In this document: piece by piece, positions 34,117 through 43,753 of the stretch
Position numbering within the stretch: position 1 is the stretch's first letter
Layout of the letters: each line of letters opens with the position of its first letter
NCBI GenBank assembly: GCA_910588225.1
Contig: CAJUQT010000006.1
Coordinates: forward strand, 1-64,000
DNA from: an uncultured Acetatifactor sp.
GTDB taxonomy: Bacteria; Bacillota; Clostridia; Lachnospirales; Lachnospiraceae
Reading direction: 5' to 3'
Length of the DNA stretch: 64,000 nt
The notes under the pieces: generated by a model
Database searches by the model: none
Seen by the model: the letters and a program-made list of their open reading frames with translations, nothing else
What the model was told of the DNA's origin: nothing
Program-made: the position numbers and the translations under genes

Positions 34117-35088
34117 ATGGAAAAGATGAAAAAAATCAGTTTTGTGATTCCCTGTTATCGGTCAGAGCAGACACTTGTACCGGTAGTGACGGAAATCAGA
34201 GAAAAAATGAGCGCCATGGAGCAGTATCAGTATGATATTTTCCTGGTAAATGACTGTTCCCCCGACAATACGAGGGATGTTATTCGAAAACTGTGTGAAG
34301 AGGACGAGAAGGTCAAGGGAATTGACTTTGCCAGAAATTTCGGGCAGCATTCCGCACTGATGGCAGGGCTGCGTTATTCGGATGGTGATTATGTGGTCTG
34401 TCTGGATGATGACGGCCAGACGCCGGCAGATGAGGTGGACAGGCTGCTGGAAAAGCTGGAGGAAGGTTTTGACGCCGTGTATGCCAGATATGAGCATAAG
34501 CAGCATTCCGTGTTCCGAAATCTGGGCAGTAAAGTGAACGAGCGCATGACCCGCACTATGCTGGAGAAACCGGCCGACCTGTATATTTCCAGCTATTTTG
34601 CTGTGAAAAGGTTTGTGGTGGAAGATATGATTCGCTATGAGAATTCATATCCCTATGTAATTGGGCTGGTGCTGCGGGCCACGAAGAATATTGCCAATGT
34701 GCCGGTGAATCACAGAGAACGCAGTGTGGGGACATCCGGTTATACATTGAAAAAATTGTTTTCCTTGTGGTTTAACGGATTTACAGCTTTTTCAGTGAAG
34801 CCGTTGAGAATTGCCACGGCACTGGGCGGGGTGAGTGCGATTATTGGCTTTTTGTACGGAATTTATACAATAATAAAACGTTTTCTGAATCCTGATGTGC
34901 CTATGGGGTTCAGTTCTACCATGGCTGCCATTGTATTTTTCGGCGGCATGATGATGTTGATGCTGGGGCTAATCGGAGAGTATATCGGGCGGATTTACAT
35001 CAGTCTGAACAATTCCCCACAGTATGTAATCAGAGAGAAAATGAACCTGGAGCAATACGAAAATGGTTTCGCTCAAAGTTCCCGCTGA
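34117..35088 (+). CDS. GT2 polyprenyl-phosphate sugar synthase (GtrB-like)
   Basis: A 323-residue protein with the GT-A motifs SFVIPCYRSEQTL, LVNDCSPDNT, DFARNFGQHSALMAGL and CLDDDGQTPADE, followed by two C-terminal helices (about 230-255 and 268-290) and the typical GtrB ending YIGRIYISLNNSPQYVIRE. It would make an undecaprenyl-phosphate hexose for a GT-C partner, the likely one being the membrane protein encoded next. It is only distantly related to the other GT2 at 30776, which suggests a second donor sugar. Confidence 0.87.
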   Translation: MEKMKKISFVIPCYRSEQTLVPVVTEIREKMSAMEQYQYDIFLVNDCSPDNTRDVIRKLCEEDEKVKGIDFARNFGQHSALMAGLRYSDGDYVVCLDDDGQTPADEVDRLLEKLEEGFDAVYARYEHKQHSVFRNLGSKVNERMTRTMLEKPADLYISSYFAVKRFVVEDMIRYENSYPYVIGLVLRATKNIANVPVNHRERSVGTSGYTLKKLFSLWFNGFTAFSVKPLRIATALGGVSAIIGFLYGIYTIIKRFLNPDVPMGFSSTMAAIVFFGGMMMLMLGLIGEYIGRIYISLNNSPQYVIREKMNLEQYENGFAQSSR

Positions 35089-35124
35089 TTATGATGCCGC
35101 TGATATGGCAGAATGGGAGGAAAG

Positions 35125-36744
35125 ATGGAGAAAATTATTGCCTGGTGGAAAGAGGATAACAGGGGGAAGACGCTTGTAAAAGCGCTGTTTCTGGCTTTGC
35201 TTCCGGTATTCTGCTGTGTGGTTTACTGCGCTGCACAGGGATTTACCATAGGTCAGGTCTATCTTCCTGCCTCCGAATGGAATGACGAGCTGTTTTATTA
35301 TAAGCAGGTGGAGGGAATCATTCATTATGGGTATCCTCAGGGGTACTTTGGCTTTAATGAAAGCCATGCGCTGAAGCTTTCTTTTGCGGCCTGGAGCCCT
35401 GTACTGGTGTTTCCATGGATTATCTGGGGCCTGATTTTTGGCTGGAACCTGATGTCACCAATTTATTGTAATATTTTTTTGATGGTGTTCTGCTGCTTCC
35501 TTTTTGTGTGGCTTGTTCGGCCTGCGTGGAAGCAGTTAGGCATTCTGGCACTTTTGTTCTGCCTGTATACCCCCTTTGTGCGTTATATGCTTTCTGTAAT
35601 GCCGGAGGTCATTTGCTTCAGTATGCTGATTATTTTCTATTCGCTGGCTGTTAATTATCTGCGCCGGGAGAAGGTGTATAAGCTGGTGCTGCTGTTCCTG
35701 ATGGCGGGCACAATGACGTTAATGCGGCCGTATCTTGCTTTGTTCCTGCTGCTTCCGGCCTTTCTCTGGATTCGAAAAAGCGGGTGGAAGGGAGCAGCGG
35801 GGGCGTTTGCGGTATTGACTGCGGTAGTGGGAGTGTATGCCGGTATCAAGCATTATCTGGGGGCAGAATACTTTGCGCCGCTTTTTTTCACGGACTGGGT
35901 TGCTGCTTTCTTTGAGCAGGGCTTGCTGGGGGGAATTCGCTTTACGCTGGGAAAACTGTATTATATGGGACGGGATTTCCTGAACCATATGCGCCAGGGC
36001 TTTTCCACAGGACTGGCATCGGGGGCATTTTTTGCCAGTTATCTGGTGTGCATGCTGGTGCTGGCAGTACAGAGTATAAGAGATGGGCGCAGGCTCAGGC
36101 GGAAGCAAAATCTGATACGGAAAACGGCACTGGGAAATGAAGAGAAAGAATTGAAAGTCCGATTTATAACAGAGGTTCATCTGGCGCTCAGCTTTTTTGC
36201 AATGCTGTTTGCATTGCTGCTTATGTATAAGCTGACAGAGGGCAGCAAGCACCTGCTGACATTTATGGCGGCGGCAATATTCATAACGGCGCTGATGGAG
36301 ACGAAATTTTATAAAAAGGCGGCGGTGCTGGGAGTTACGTTTGCCTATTTCTTTTTTTACATGGGGCTGGATCCCTATGACTATCAGGTCCCGTTTGTGC
36401 GGGAGGAACGCCGTGCGTCTCTGGAAGAATGGGAAGATACGCTTTCCGGGCGTCTGAAATTAAAGGAAGAAAATGTGCCGAATTATGAAAATGTGGTAAT
36501 CTGGGTATTTAACGATACTGTGGAAGGCACAGATGTAAACACACAGTGGCAGCTGTTGTACGCGCTGCCGAAGGGCTTTGGCATCAGCTGTTGTATGCCG
36601 GATTATGTGATGGAACATTTCGATACGATCCAGAGCAGATATCTCTGTGTGGTGCCTGGGGGACCTGTGGAAGAAAAGTGTATCCGGGCGGGCTATGAGA
36701 AAATTACGGAACAGGAAAATGCAGTGCTCTACCAGAGGTATTGA
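35125..36744 (+). CDS. Large polytopic membrane protein, GT-C-like
   Basis: A 539-residue protein with about 11 helices and an extracytoplasmic C-terminus. The first loop carries SEWNDELFYYKQVEGIIHYG, placing acidic residues where GT-C enzymes have the catalytic base. GGGAGGA before ATG 35125 decides the start over ATG 35113. Directly downstream of the GtrB-like gene, it is the probable transferase of that donor. A hairpin (36718-36758) covers the stop codon. Confidence 0.62.
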   Translation: MEKIIAWWKEDNRGKTLVKALFLALLPVFCCVVYCAAQGFTIGQVYLPASEWNDELFYYKQVEGIIHYGYPQGYFGFNESHALKLSFAAWSPVLVFPWIIWGLIFGWNLMSPIYCNIFLMVFCCFLFVWLVRPAWKQLGILALLFCLYTPFVRYMLSVMPEVICFSMLIIFYSLAVNYLRREKVYKLVLLFLMAGTMTLMRPYLALFLLLPAFLWIRKSGWKGAAGAFAVLTAVVGVYAGIKHYLGAEYFAPLFFTDWVAAFFEQGLLGGIRFTLGKLYYMGRDFLNHMRQGFSTGLASGAFFASYLVCMLVLAVQSIRDGRRLRRKQNLIRKTALGNEEKELKVRFITEVHLALSFFAMLFALLLMYKLTEGSKHLLTFMAAAIFITALMETKFYKKAAVLGVTFAYFFFYMGLDPYDYQVPFVREERRASLEEWEDTLSGRLKLKEENVPNYENVVIWVFNDTVEGTDVNTQWQLLYALPKGFGISCCMPDYVMEHFDTIQSRYLCVVPGGPVEEKCIRAGYEKITEQENAVLYQRY

Positions 36745-36758
36745 CAGAGCACTGCATT
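36718..36758. terminator. Perfect 13-bp hairpin between convergent genes
   Basis: AATGCAGTGCTCT (36718-36730) and AGAGCACTGCATT (36746-36758) form a perfect stem with a 15-base loop containing the stop codon of the + gene. On the minus strand it is followed by ATTTTCC, so it should end transcription at least of the SGNH gene, perhaps in both directions. Confidence 0.65.
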
Positions 36759-36771
36759 ATCAGAAGCAGTT

Positions 36772-38271
36772 TCAATCAGTCATCTCTTCGTGAATAAAAT
36801 ACATGAGTGTGGTGGCCAGAAGCAGGCGCCCCTGCTCGTTGGGATGGCAGGTGTCCGACAGGTATTCTCCCAGATTTTCGGCTGTAATAATGTAATCGTT
36901 GTAATTGTCTATGAAGGACAGATTTAATTCTTCAGCCAGTTCCCGGGCAGCGTTGATATATGCCGGGAAAATGTCGCCTTCGGTGCCGTTTTTGTCCATA
37001 CCCTGGTTAAAATAATCGGTGTGGGTGGGGGTGACCAGAATGAAACCGGCATCGGGAAAAGCTGCCTGAAGCTTGGCAATACAGGTGCGCAGGCCGCCCT
37101 TGTAAGTAGTTGTATCATAAGGCTTCTGAGGGTTTTCTATCCGGGACCCGCTGAAGTAGTCATTAAAACCATAGTTGATAATGAAGCAGAGCTTTTTCCG
37201 GCTGAGCTTCTCAGTGTCGTTTCCCTCAGGAGTGAAGATGAGCCCGGAATCAGAGGGAGAAGTATTCTCTGTCAGGAAGTCATCAATAATATTGGGGAAA
37301 TCCAGCGTATCTTCGCCGTGGGAGGCACCGCTGGAACCGCCGGCGGCATAATTGTAAACCGCAGCATTGGACAGGCCTGCCACGTAACCGGGAATGGAGA
37401 AGCTGCCTGGGAAATTACCCAGGACGCTGTCCCCGAAGAACACCAGGCACCAGTCGGACAGATCAGGATAAAAGGTTGGAGAAGCTTTTTCACGGGCGAT
37501 CAGTTCACGGAGGGAATTCCAGCAGGAATCTTCGTTTTCGGGAGTAATCTGATATAGCCCGTCACAGAAGGCAGACAGGAAAAGCTTCTGCGTGATGATT
37601 TCGTTGGCATCGAAGTAAGTATCGGTGTAATTGTCAGGATTCACCATCAGCCAGTATTCGGCGCCGGGGAAAAATACTTTGACATTAGGATAGGCGCAGA
37701 GCTCAGCCGTCAAAGTGTGGTAGAGAGTGAGAAGCGTATCCAGCTTGTCCTCTTTCAGATCCAGCCAATAGTCAATATAAGGATAGGGAAGCAGGATTTC
37801 AAAAGTAATATCGGGATATGCTTCCATGTAGGAATATAGATGGTTTTGAAGGCTGGAATTCCAATCCGCAGGCTTTTGCCTGACGGTTGTCCAGAGCAAT
37901 TCCGGATCCAGACAGAGATAGAGATTGGTAATGGCATTCCCGGAATGCAGAATGCAGTCTAAATATGCGGAAATCTCCGAGGTATTCAGAATGGCATGAG
38001 AAGTGACAAATGTGTTAAGTTCGCGGAAAGAAGAAAAATCTTCTTCCTGAAACTGATCGGGGGAATGCATGGAAAGAAGAACGGCTTCGTAATCTTCTGC
38101 AGATAAGCGCAGCAGATCATTTGCCATTTTTCCGTCGTCTGTCTGTGGATTATTGCCGGAGAAGGTAGTTTTGCTGTGCAGGCGGTACAGGAACAGGCCT
38201 GCAAGCCCGACTGCGACAAGCAGGATAATTCCTGTCGTCAGAATGAAATGTTTACTTTTAGCCTTATGCAT
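36772..38271 (-). CDS. Membrane-anchored SGNH/GDSL hydrolase-like protein
   Basis: A 499-residue protein with one N-terminal helix (9-29) and an extracytoplasmic body. The C-terminal half is an SGNH domain: GDS with Ser282 (FFGDSVLG), the block III Asn in NYGFNDYF and the catalytic Asp473/His476 in DTCHPNEQGR. The N-terminal 230 residues are of unknown fold. AAGGAG precedes ATG 38271. Such proteins remove or transfer acyl groups on exported glycans. It shares GDSV, GxNDY and HPNExGR with the smaller protein at 62914. It lies divergent from 38336 with a 64-base gap. Confidence 0.75.
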   Translation of the reverse strand: MHKAKSKHFILTTGIILLVAVGLAGLFLYRLHSKTTFSGNNPQTDDGKMANDLLRLSAEDYEAVLLSMHSPDQFQEEDFSSFRELNTFVTSHAILNTSEISAYLDCILHSGNAITNLYLCLDPELLWTTVRQKPADWNSSLQNHLYSYMEAYPDITFEILLPYPYIDYWLDLKEDKLDTLLTLYHTLTAELCAYPNVKVFFPGAEYWLMVNPDNYTDTYFDANEIITQKLFLSAFCDGLYQITPENEDSCWNSLRELIAREKASPTFYPDLSDWCLVFFGDSVLGNFPGSFSIPGYVAGLSNAAVYNYAAGGSSGASHGEDTLDFPNIIDDFLTENTSPSDSGLIFTPEGNDTEKLSRKKLCFIINYGFNDYFSGSRIENPQKPYDTTTYKGGLRTCIAKLQAAFPDAGFILVTPTHTDYFNQGMDKNGTEGDIFPAYINAARELAEELNLSFIDNYNDYIITAENLGEYLSDTCHPNEQGRLLLATTLMYFIHEEMTD

Positions 38272-38335
38272 GGTTTGTACTCCTTCTTGTTCGAAATCAG
38301 GTTTTCATTTTAACACATCAGGAAGGAAATGAAAA

Positions 38336-40174
38336 GTGTCGTTGATGACATGGCAAAAGGGAGAAAAAGTGAGTAAGAAAAATTGGGGACGAAAAATAGA
38401 AGGATTAATTTTGAAAACGGACAGATTACCGCTTTGGATACTTGGTTTTCTGATTATGGCAGTAAACTTTTTTCCATTATTAAAATTGGGAAGGGGATGT
38501 GTTTTTCCTTATCACGATCAGCTGGACGAAACATTGCTTACTTATGTGTTGAGTGGAAAGTATTTGGGAACGAGGATAAAAGTGCTGCCGGAACTTTTGG
38601 GCGGGGTGAATGCCAGCGGTATGCAGCCGGCAGCGGTATTGTTTGTTCCTTTGTATTACTTTCTGGATGCATACAGTGGGTTTCTGATTCAGTATGCAAT
38701 TGTATTTGCAGCGGCTTTCTTCGGGATGTATTTCTGTGTGAAAGAAATGACTGGAAGCAGTATTCTTTCACTGGTGGCAGGAGGGTGCTTTTGTATGCTG
38801 CCCACACCTCCTGTGTATGGGCTGTCCATTGCCGGAGTGCCGCTGGCGTTTTACTGTTTCCTGTGTCTGTATCGGAAGAAGAATATAGTGGTGAGCGGGC
38901 TGCTGCTTTTGCTTTTTGGCCTGACTTCCCATCTGGTGCTCATCGGATATGTGATATTGGGGTTCTGGGGATTGGCGCTGGTCTGGATGCTTGCCGGAAG
39001 GCAGCGGAATAAGTGGCTCTGGTTGGGATTTGTATGGCTTACAGGTATCTATGTGACAGTGAATCGAAATCTATTCCTGGAATTGCTCCTGGGACAGGGC
39101 AGCTATGTCAGTCACAGAGAAGAAATGGTGAATTATGCCCTGCCTTTGTGGGAGACAGCACGTAATGTGTTTTTGAACAGTGCCCAGCATGCGGAATCCC
39201 TGCATAAGTATCTGATTCTGCCCATTTTACTGATGCTTTTTCTGGCGGGACTGCAGCTGGGGAAGATGGAGCCTGAGAGAAAAAGGCGCTATATTGCCGC
39301 TGTGGCGGGTATAGTGATTCTGGCAGGGATTGCATTGTTTTATGGCATGTGTAAGTCACAGCCGGTTGTGGATTTCAAGAATCATCAGACAGGGTTTCTG
39401 AGGTATTTTCAGCTGGAACGGGTTTACTGGCTGTACCCGGCAGGTTGGATTCTGGAGTTTGTGCTGTGCTGTTCTTCTCTATGGGGGGATGATTTTTCAC
39501 AGAATTCCCAGGAGCCGGAAGACGGAGCGAAAAAAAATCTGCATGGGATTATCAGCTCATTGCCGGTGAAAAGTCTGGTTCTGTGTATTCTGCTTTATCC
39601 GACACTGCAGGAAATCAAGGAAAATTCCTATTTCTACATGAATGTGAATCAGCTAAACAATGGTTCCGGAATTACGGGATATATTTCCTGGGAGAGCTAT
39701 TATGCCGAAGAATTGATGCAACAGCTGGAAGAAGCCATTGGCCGCGGTCCGGAAACATATAAGGTGGCTCATCTGGGAATGAGCCCCGCTCCTGCGCTGA
39801 TGCATGGGTTTTATACAGTGGATGGCTATTCCAACAACTACCCGCTGGAATATAAACATCGCTTTCGGCAGGCGATTGCAAAGGAACTGGAAAAAAGTGA
39901 ACAGACCAGACTTTATTTTGACGAGTGGGGAAGCCGGTGCTATCTGTTCAACGGGGCAACCGGAAATGCGTGGATGCTGGGCAAGGCGCACAATGTTGTA
40001 TATGAACAGCTGGAATTTGATTGGAAGGCGCTGGAGGAACTGGGTTGTGAATACCTTTTTTCCTGTGGAGAGATATTAAATGCAGAGGAACTGGGACTGA
40101 GGTTTATGGGCTATTATGAGACGGAGACGAGTTATTGGGGGATTTGGCTGTATGAAATTGCTGCGTATGAATAG
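38336..40174 (+). CDS. Large polytopic membrane protein (YkoS/DUF6044-like)
   Basis: A 612-residue protein with about 12 helices and an extracytoplasmic C-terminal domain. PYHDQLDETLLTYVLSGKYLG after the first helix, from memory, matches the DUF6044 group (Bacillus YkoS), which is often encoded next to a GtrB-type GT2. Start is GTG 38336 (GGAAGG upstream) or GTG 38369 (AAGGGAG upstream). The family function is not established; use of a lipid-linked sugar is plausible. The end overlaps the next gene by about 23 bases. Confidence 0.6.
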   Translation: MSLMTWQKGEKVSKKNWGRKIEGLILKTDRLPLWILGFLIMAVNFFPLLKLGRGCVFPYHDQLDETLLTYVLSGKYLGTRIKVLPELLGGVNASGMQPAAVLFVPLYYFLDAYSGFLIQYAIVFAAAFFGMYFCVKEMTGSSILSLVAGGCFCMLPTPPVYGLSIAGVPLAFYCFLCLYRKKNIVVSGLLLLLFGLTSHLVLIGYVILGFWGLALVWMLAGRQRNKWLWLGFVWLTGIYVTVNRNLFLELLLGQGSYVSHREEMVNYALPLWETARNVFLNSAQHAESLHKYLILPILLMLFLAGLQLGKMEPERKRRYIAAVAGIVILAGIALFYGMCKSQPVVDFKNHQTGFLRYFQLERVYWLYPAGWILEFVLCCSSLWGDDFSQNSQEPEDGAKKNLHGIISSLPVKSLVLCILLYPTLQEIKENSYFYMNVNQLNNGSGITGYISWESYYAEELMQQLEEAIGRGPETYKVAHLGMSPAPALMHGFYTVDGYSNNYPLEYKHRFRQAIAKELEKSEQTRLYFDEWGSRCYLFNGATGNAWMLGKAHNVVYEQLEFDWKALEELGCEYLFSCGEILNAEELGLRFMGYYETETSYWGIWLYEIAAYE

Positions 40175-41837
40175 AATGATAATGGCTGCGATTTTGGCTG
40201 CTGTAATGCTGCTGCTGGCATTTTATAAGATGGGAATGGGCTTCGAGACCAATGATGACAGGTGCATTATTGAAATGTTGGCAGGAACAATTACACAGGT
40301 TCCGGATGCACATGTTCAGGTAGTAAACTATTTGCTTGCAGTTCCTTTGATGTGGTTATACAGGATTACATGGCAGATTCCATGGTATGGAATTTGCCTG
40401 ATTTTATTTCATAGTATATCATGGTTTTTTATCTTTGAAAGTATTTTGTATTGTTTCCAGGGGGGAGCGGAACTTTCAGTTGGAGCCGGACTATGCGGCG
40501 GGCTTTTCCTGATCAGTTTGTACACCACTGGTCTGATGCAATTTACGTCCACGGCTGCTTTGATGGCAACGGCGGGTTATGTTTGCATTATATTGCGGCA
40601 GGATAAGAAAGGGTTTTGGAGATTTGTATGTCTGGAATTTTTATCATTTTTGCTGAGAAGCGAAGCAATGCTTATGATACAGCCATTTGGAATATTTATT
40701 TTAATTGGGTTTCTGGCAGATAGTGCTCAATGGAAAAGTCCTGAAAAAAGAAAGTTGCTATATGGAGTCGGAATTGCGATTGCAGGTATTCTGGTAATTG
40801 GGTTTGCAGGTACCTGGATGGGATATCATCATAGGGAATGGAGGGAATATGACAAATATAATAAGGCACGGATAGCTCTTTTTGATTACTATGGAACACC
40901 TGAATATGAAGAAGTCAGAGATATTTTAGACAAATATCAGGTTACGGAAACAGAATATGAAGCATATCGTTCCTATGTAATAACTGGTGGAACTATCAAT
41001 TCGGAATGTGTGGAACAACTTGTTTCCTTTATGAAAAATAAGCAGGGCGGTAAAGTGGAGGCAGGAAGCTTGCTGAAAGGTACACTGACAATTTTGTCAC
41101 AGGAAGATTCACTGTCCTGCGGAGGGCTGGTTAAGATAATGTGGGTATGTGCACTGATCGGGATCGTGATTTCCCGGAGAGTTCGTTTTTTATATCCGAT
41201 GCTTGGCCTTGGAATTGCACGCACAGGTGTATGGTGTTATCTGCTTTTTAAAGGAAGAATTCTTAATCGTGTATCATATCCGCTGTTTTTTTGTGAGATT
41301 GTTTGTCTGCTGTTAATTATACTTTGTTCTTATCGTGAAAGTCAGAGAACATTATGGCAGAAAACAGGTATTTTGGTTATCAGTGTTATATTTATTTTTA
41401 ACGGATATAAAACAGGGCAGAGACAATATAGATATGTCTGCTCGATAAATGAGGGGCAGACTATCTATATAGAGGGATTAAAAGAAGTCAGAAATTATTG
41501 TATGGATAATCCGGAGAAACATTTTTTGCTGGATAATACCTCATTTAGTTTTTACAAGGGCAGTGTATTGGAAACAGAGATATATAAACCGACAAATGCA
41601 ATATATACCGGAGGATGGAACGGCAGCTCTCCTGTGAACAGAGAATACAGCAGAAATTATTGCGGAGTGGATTGGAAAGACATTTATGTAATTGTTTATG
41701 ATGATGGAAACCCGATTGATGTTCAGGCGACATATATTACGGTTCGCTATTTTTCTGAAAAAACAGGCAGAGACGCAATTTTAGAGGATCGCTTCAGCGT
41801 GTCCCATGGCGGCTCCTATATTGTATGGCATTTTTAA
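40152..41837 (+). CDS. Polytopic membrane protein, first of a tandem paralogue pair
   Basis: A 561-residue protein with about 11 helices and a C-terminal extracytoplasmic domain. FETNDDRCIIEMLAGTITQ after helix 1, the TSTAALMATAGY segment, FDYYGTPEYEEVRDILDKYQVTE in a large loop, and the C-terminus VSHGGSYIVWHF all recur in the next gene. ATG 40152 is preferred; ATG 40116 lies deeper in the previous gene. It is more AT-rich than the genes before it. No family is recognised; the acidic loop after helix 1 is GT-C-like. Confidence 0.6.
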   Translation: MKLLRMNRMIMAAILAAVMLLLAFYKMGMGFETNDDRCIIEMLAGTITQVPDAHVQVVNYLLAVPLMWLYRITWQIPWYGICLILFHSISWFFIFESILYCFQGGAELSVGAGLCGGLFLISLYTTGLMQFTSTAALMATAGYVCIILRQDKKGFWRFVCLEFLSFLLRSEAMLMIQPFGIFILIGFLADSAQWKSPEKRKLLYGVGIAIAGILVIGFAGTWMGYHHREWREYDKYNKARIALFDYYGTPEYEEVRDILDKYQVTETEYEAYRSYVITGGTINSECVEQLVSFMKNKQGGKVEAGSLLKGTLTILSQEDSLSCGGLVKIMWVCALIGIVISRRVRFLYPMLGLGIARTGVWCYLLFKGRILNRVSYPLFFCEIVCLLLIILCSYRESQRTLWQKTGILVISVIFIFNGYKTGQRQYRYVCSINEGQTIYIEGLKEVRNYCMDNPEKHFLLDNTSFSFYKGSVLETEIYKPTNAIYTGGWNGSSPVNREYSRNYCGVDWKDIYVIVYDDGNPIDVQATYITVRYFSEKTGRDAILEDRFSVSHGGSYIVWHF

Positions 41838-41926
41838 GGGAGGAACAGAGCTTATAATGCAGCCTGTAAATCAAGTAGATCATATGTGCATGTGTGTGAT
41901 GTTATAGAGGATGAGGTAAAGAAAGT

Positions 41927-43642
41927 TTGCGAGAGGTGAAGAAGGGCATATTTCATGTTGGAAAAAGAAAAGCAGGCATGATTTTAACAGGGATTCTTTT
42001 TCTGTTTTTCATTTTAATCTGGAAAAGTGCGGGCATTTATTTTGAGACCAATGATGATAAGTTTATTGCAGAGATATTATCAGGTGCTGTCACAGGCGAA
42101 CCAGATGGGCATGTAGTGTACATAAATTATCTGTTGTCTTATCTGCTGTCTCTGCTTTATCAGATATGGCCGGGAGTACCATGGTATGGAGTTTTCCTTG
42201 TGCTGTGCCATTTCCTGATGTATTTGGCGTTGCTGCAGACTATCTACAATAGAAGCGAATGCTTTATGGAACAAATTATTATGGTGGGCCTTGTGGGATG
42301 CTATGGGCTGACTCATATTTATATGTTGATAGCAATACAATACACTTCCACTGCAGCGCTGATGGCGACAATGGGATATATATGTCTGTTATTGCTGAGG
42401 AATGACCGGAGGAAGCAAGTCTTCTTTTTTGGTTTTGAGTTAATTGCTTTTTTATTGCGGCCACAGGCTATGCTGATGGTTCAGCCCATAGGTGCAATGG
42501 CATGGATGGGAACGTGCCTGGCTGAAAAAACAGGGAATATAAAGAAGAAGGGGAAAAGGGCCACAAGGATACTTCCAGCTATCGGAGTAATTTTGATAGT
42601 TGGATATGCAGGAACTTTGGCAGGCTATTATGGAGAAGAATGGAAGGAATATAAGGAGTTTAAGAATGCGCGTACATCGCTTTTTGACTATTATGGAAAT
42701 CCGGATTATAATGAGGTAAAAGTTCTTTTGGACCAGTATAATGTGACAGAGAACGAATATGCAGCATTTTGTAATCAGGCAATGATAGATGGTGATATAA
42801 AAATAGAATGTATAAAAAGGCTTGCTGAATTTGCCGAAGAAAGGCAGCGCCGAAGTATTAATGCGAGAGCCTTGCTGGAACAGATAGCGGAGAATTATTC
42901 TCAGACAGATTATATGGGACTGAAGCAAGTGGCAGGAATAGCGTGGTGGGCCGCTTTACTTTGGACTGTTTTATTGAGAAGATGGTACCTGGCTTTACCT
43001 TTGACAGGAATGGCTTTTGGAAGAACAGTCATCTGGGGATATTTGCTTTATGGAGGACGACTGCCATTTCGTGTAACATTGCCGCTTTATAGCTGTGAGA
43101 TTTTTATATTAGTATCATTATTGATATTGGACTATACAGAGAGCAAAAAACAGGCAGGCATGGAAAAGCCACTTGGGTTTCTTTTCTGTTTTGTCTTTCT
43201 GATTTTTTGTATTTGGACCGGAAAAATGCAATACTATGGTGGAAAAGAAGCGAAATTGTGGCAGAGCGCATATATGGAAGGGCTTGTGGAGGTGCAGGAG
43301 TATTGTAACAGAAATCTTGAAAAGCGGTATTTATTAGATACAATGTCCTTTTACTATTATACCGGAAGTGCTTTCGAAACACGTATTTATAAGAAGAATA
43401 ATTATATGTATTCCGGTGGGTGGTTTACAAATACGCCGATAAGGCGCCGCTATCTGCAGGAATATTTTTCAGGGTACGAGGATGATTTTTATCTGATAGT
43501 CTATGATGATGGCAGCAGGGAAGAGTACTATGCGGTGAAATATTTTTCCGAAAAAGCTGGCGTGCCTCCGACGCTTGTAGATGAAATTACCGTTTCTCAC
43601 GGAGGGGTATATCTTGTGTGGCATTTTGACGGTCAGCAGTAA
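41927..43642 (+). CDS. Polytopic membrane protein, second of a tandem paralogue pair
   Basis: A 571-residue protein paralogous throughout its length to the one at 40152: FETNDDKFIAEILSG, TSTAALMATMGY, FDYYGNPDYNEVKVLLDQYNVTENEY and a VSHGGVYLVWHF ending. GAGG near 41913 precedes TTG 41927; GTG 41936 is also possible. The two have diverged well beyond a recent duplication, so they probably differ in donor or acceptor. An 89-base gap separates them. Function unknown beyond the GT-C-like first loop. Confidence 0.58.
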   Translation: MREVKKGIFHVGKRKAGMILTGILFLFFILIWKSAGIYFETNDDKFIAEILSGAVTGEPDGHVVYINYLLSYLLSLLYQIWPGVPWYGVFLVLCHFLMYLALLQTIYNRSECFMEQIIMVGLVGCYGLTHIYMLIAIQYTSTAALMATMGYICLLLLRNDRRKQVFFFGFELIAFLLRPQAMLMVQPIGAMAWMGTCLAEKTGNIKKKGKRATRILPAIGVILIVGYAGTLAGYYGEEWKEYKEFKNARTSLFDYYGNPDYNEVKVLLDQYNVTENEYAAFCNQAMIDGDIKIECIKRLAEFAEERQRRSINARALLEQIAENYSQTDYMGLKQVAGIAWWAALLWTVLLRRWYLALPLTGMAFGRTVIWGYLLYGGRLPFRVTLPLYSCEIFILVSLLILDYTESKKQAGMEKPLGFLFCFVFLIFCIWTGKMQYYGGKEAKLWQSAYMEGLVEVQEYCNRNLEKRYLLDTMSFYYYTGSAFETRIYKKNNYMYSGGWFTNTPIRRRYLQEYFSGYEDDFYLIVYDDGSREEYYAVKYFSEKAGVPPTLVDEITVSHGGVYLVWHFDGQQ

Positions 43643-43710
43643 CAGCTCAGTGTCCTGTCTGAACTGCTGCAGTCAGTAAAAACTGTAGAAGCATAGTAAC
43701 CTCGATACAC

Positions 43711-43739
43711 TTGACAATGTATGGGTGTTCATTTATGAT
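43711..43739 (+). promoter_or_regulatory. Promoter upstream of 43754
   Basis: A perfect TTGACA (43711-43716), 17 bases, then TATGAT (43734-43739). Transcription would start near 43746, only about eight bases before ATG 43754, so either the leader is very short or translation begins at the in-frame ATG 43784. Confidence 0.6.
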
Positions 43740-43753
43740 AGCCGGAGAAGCAG

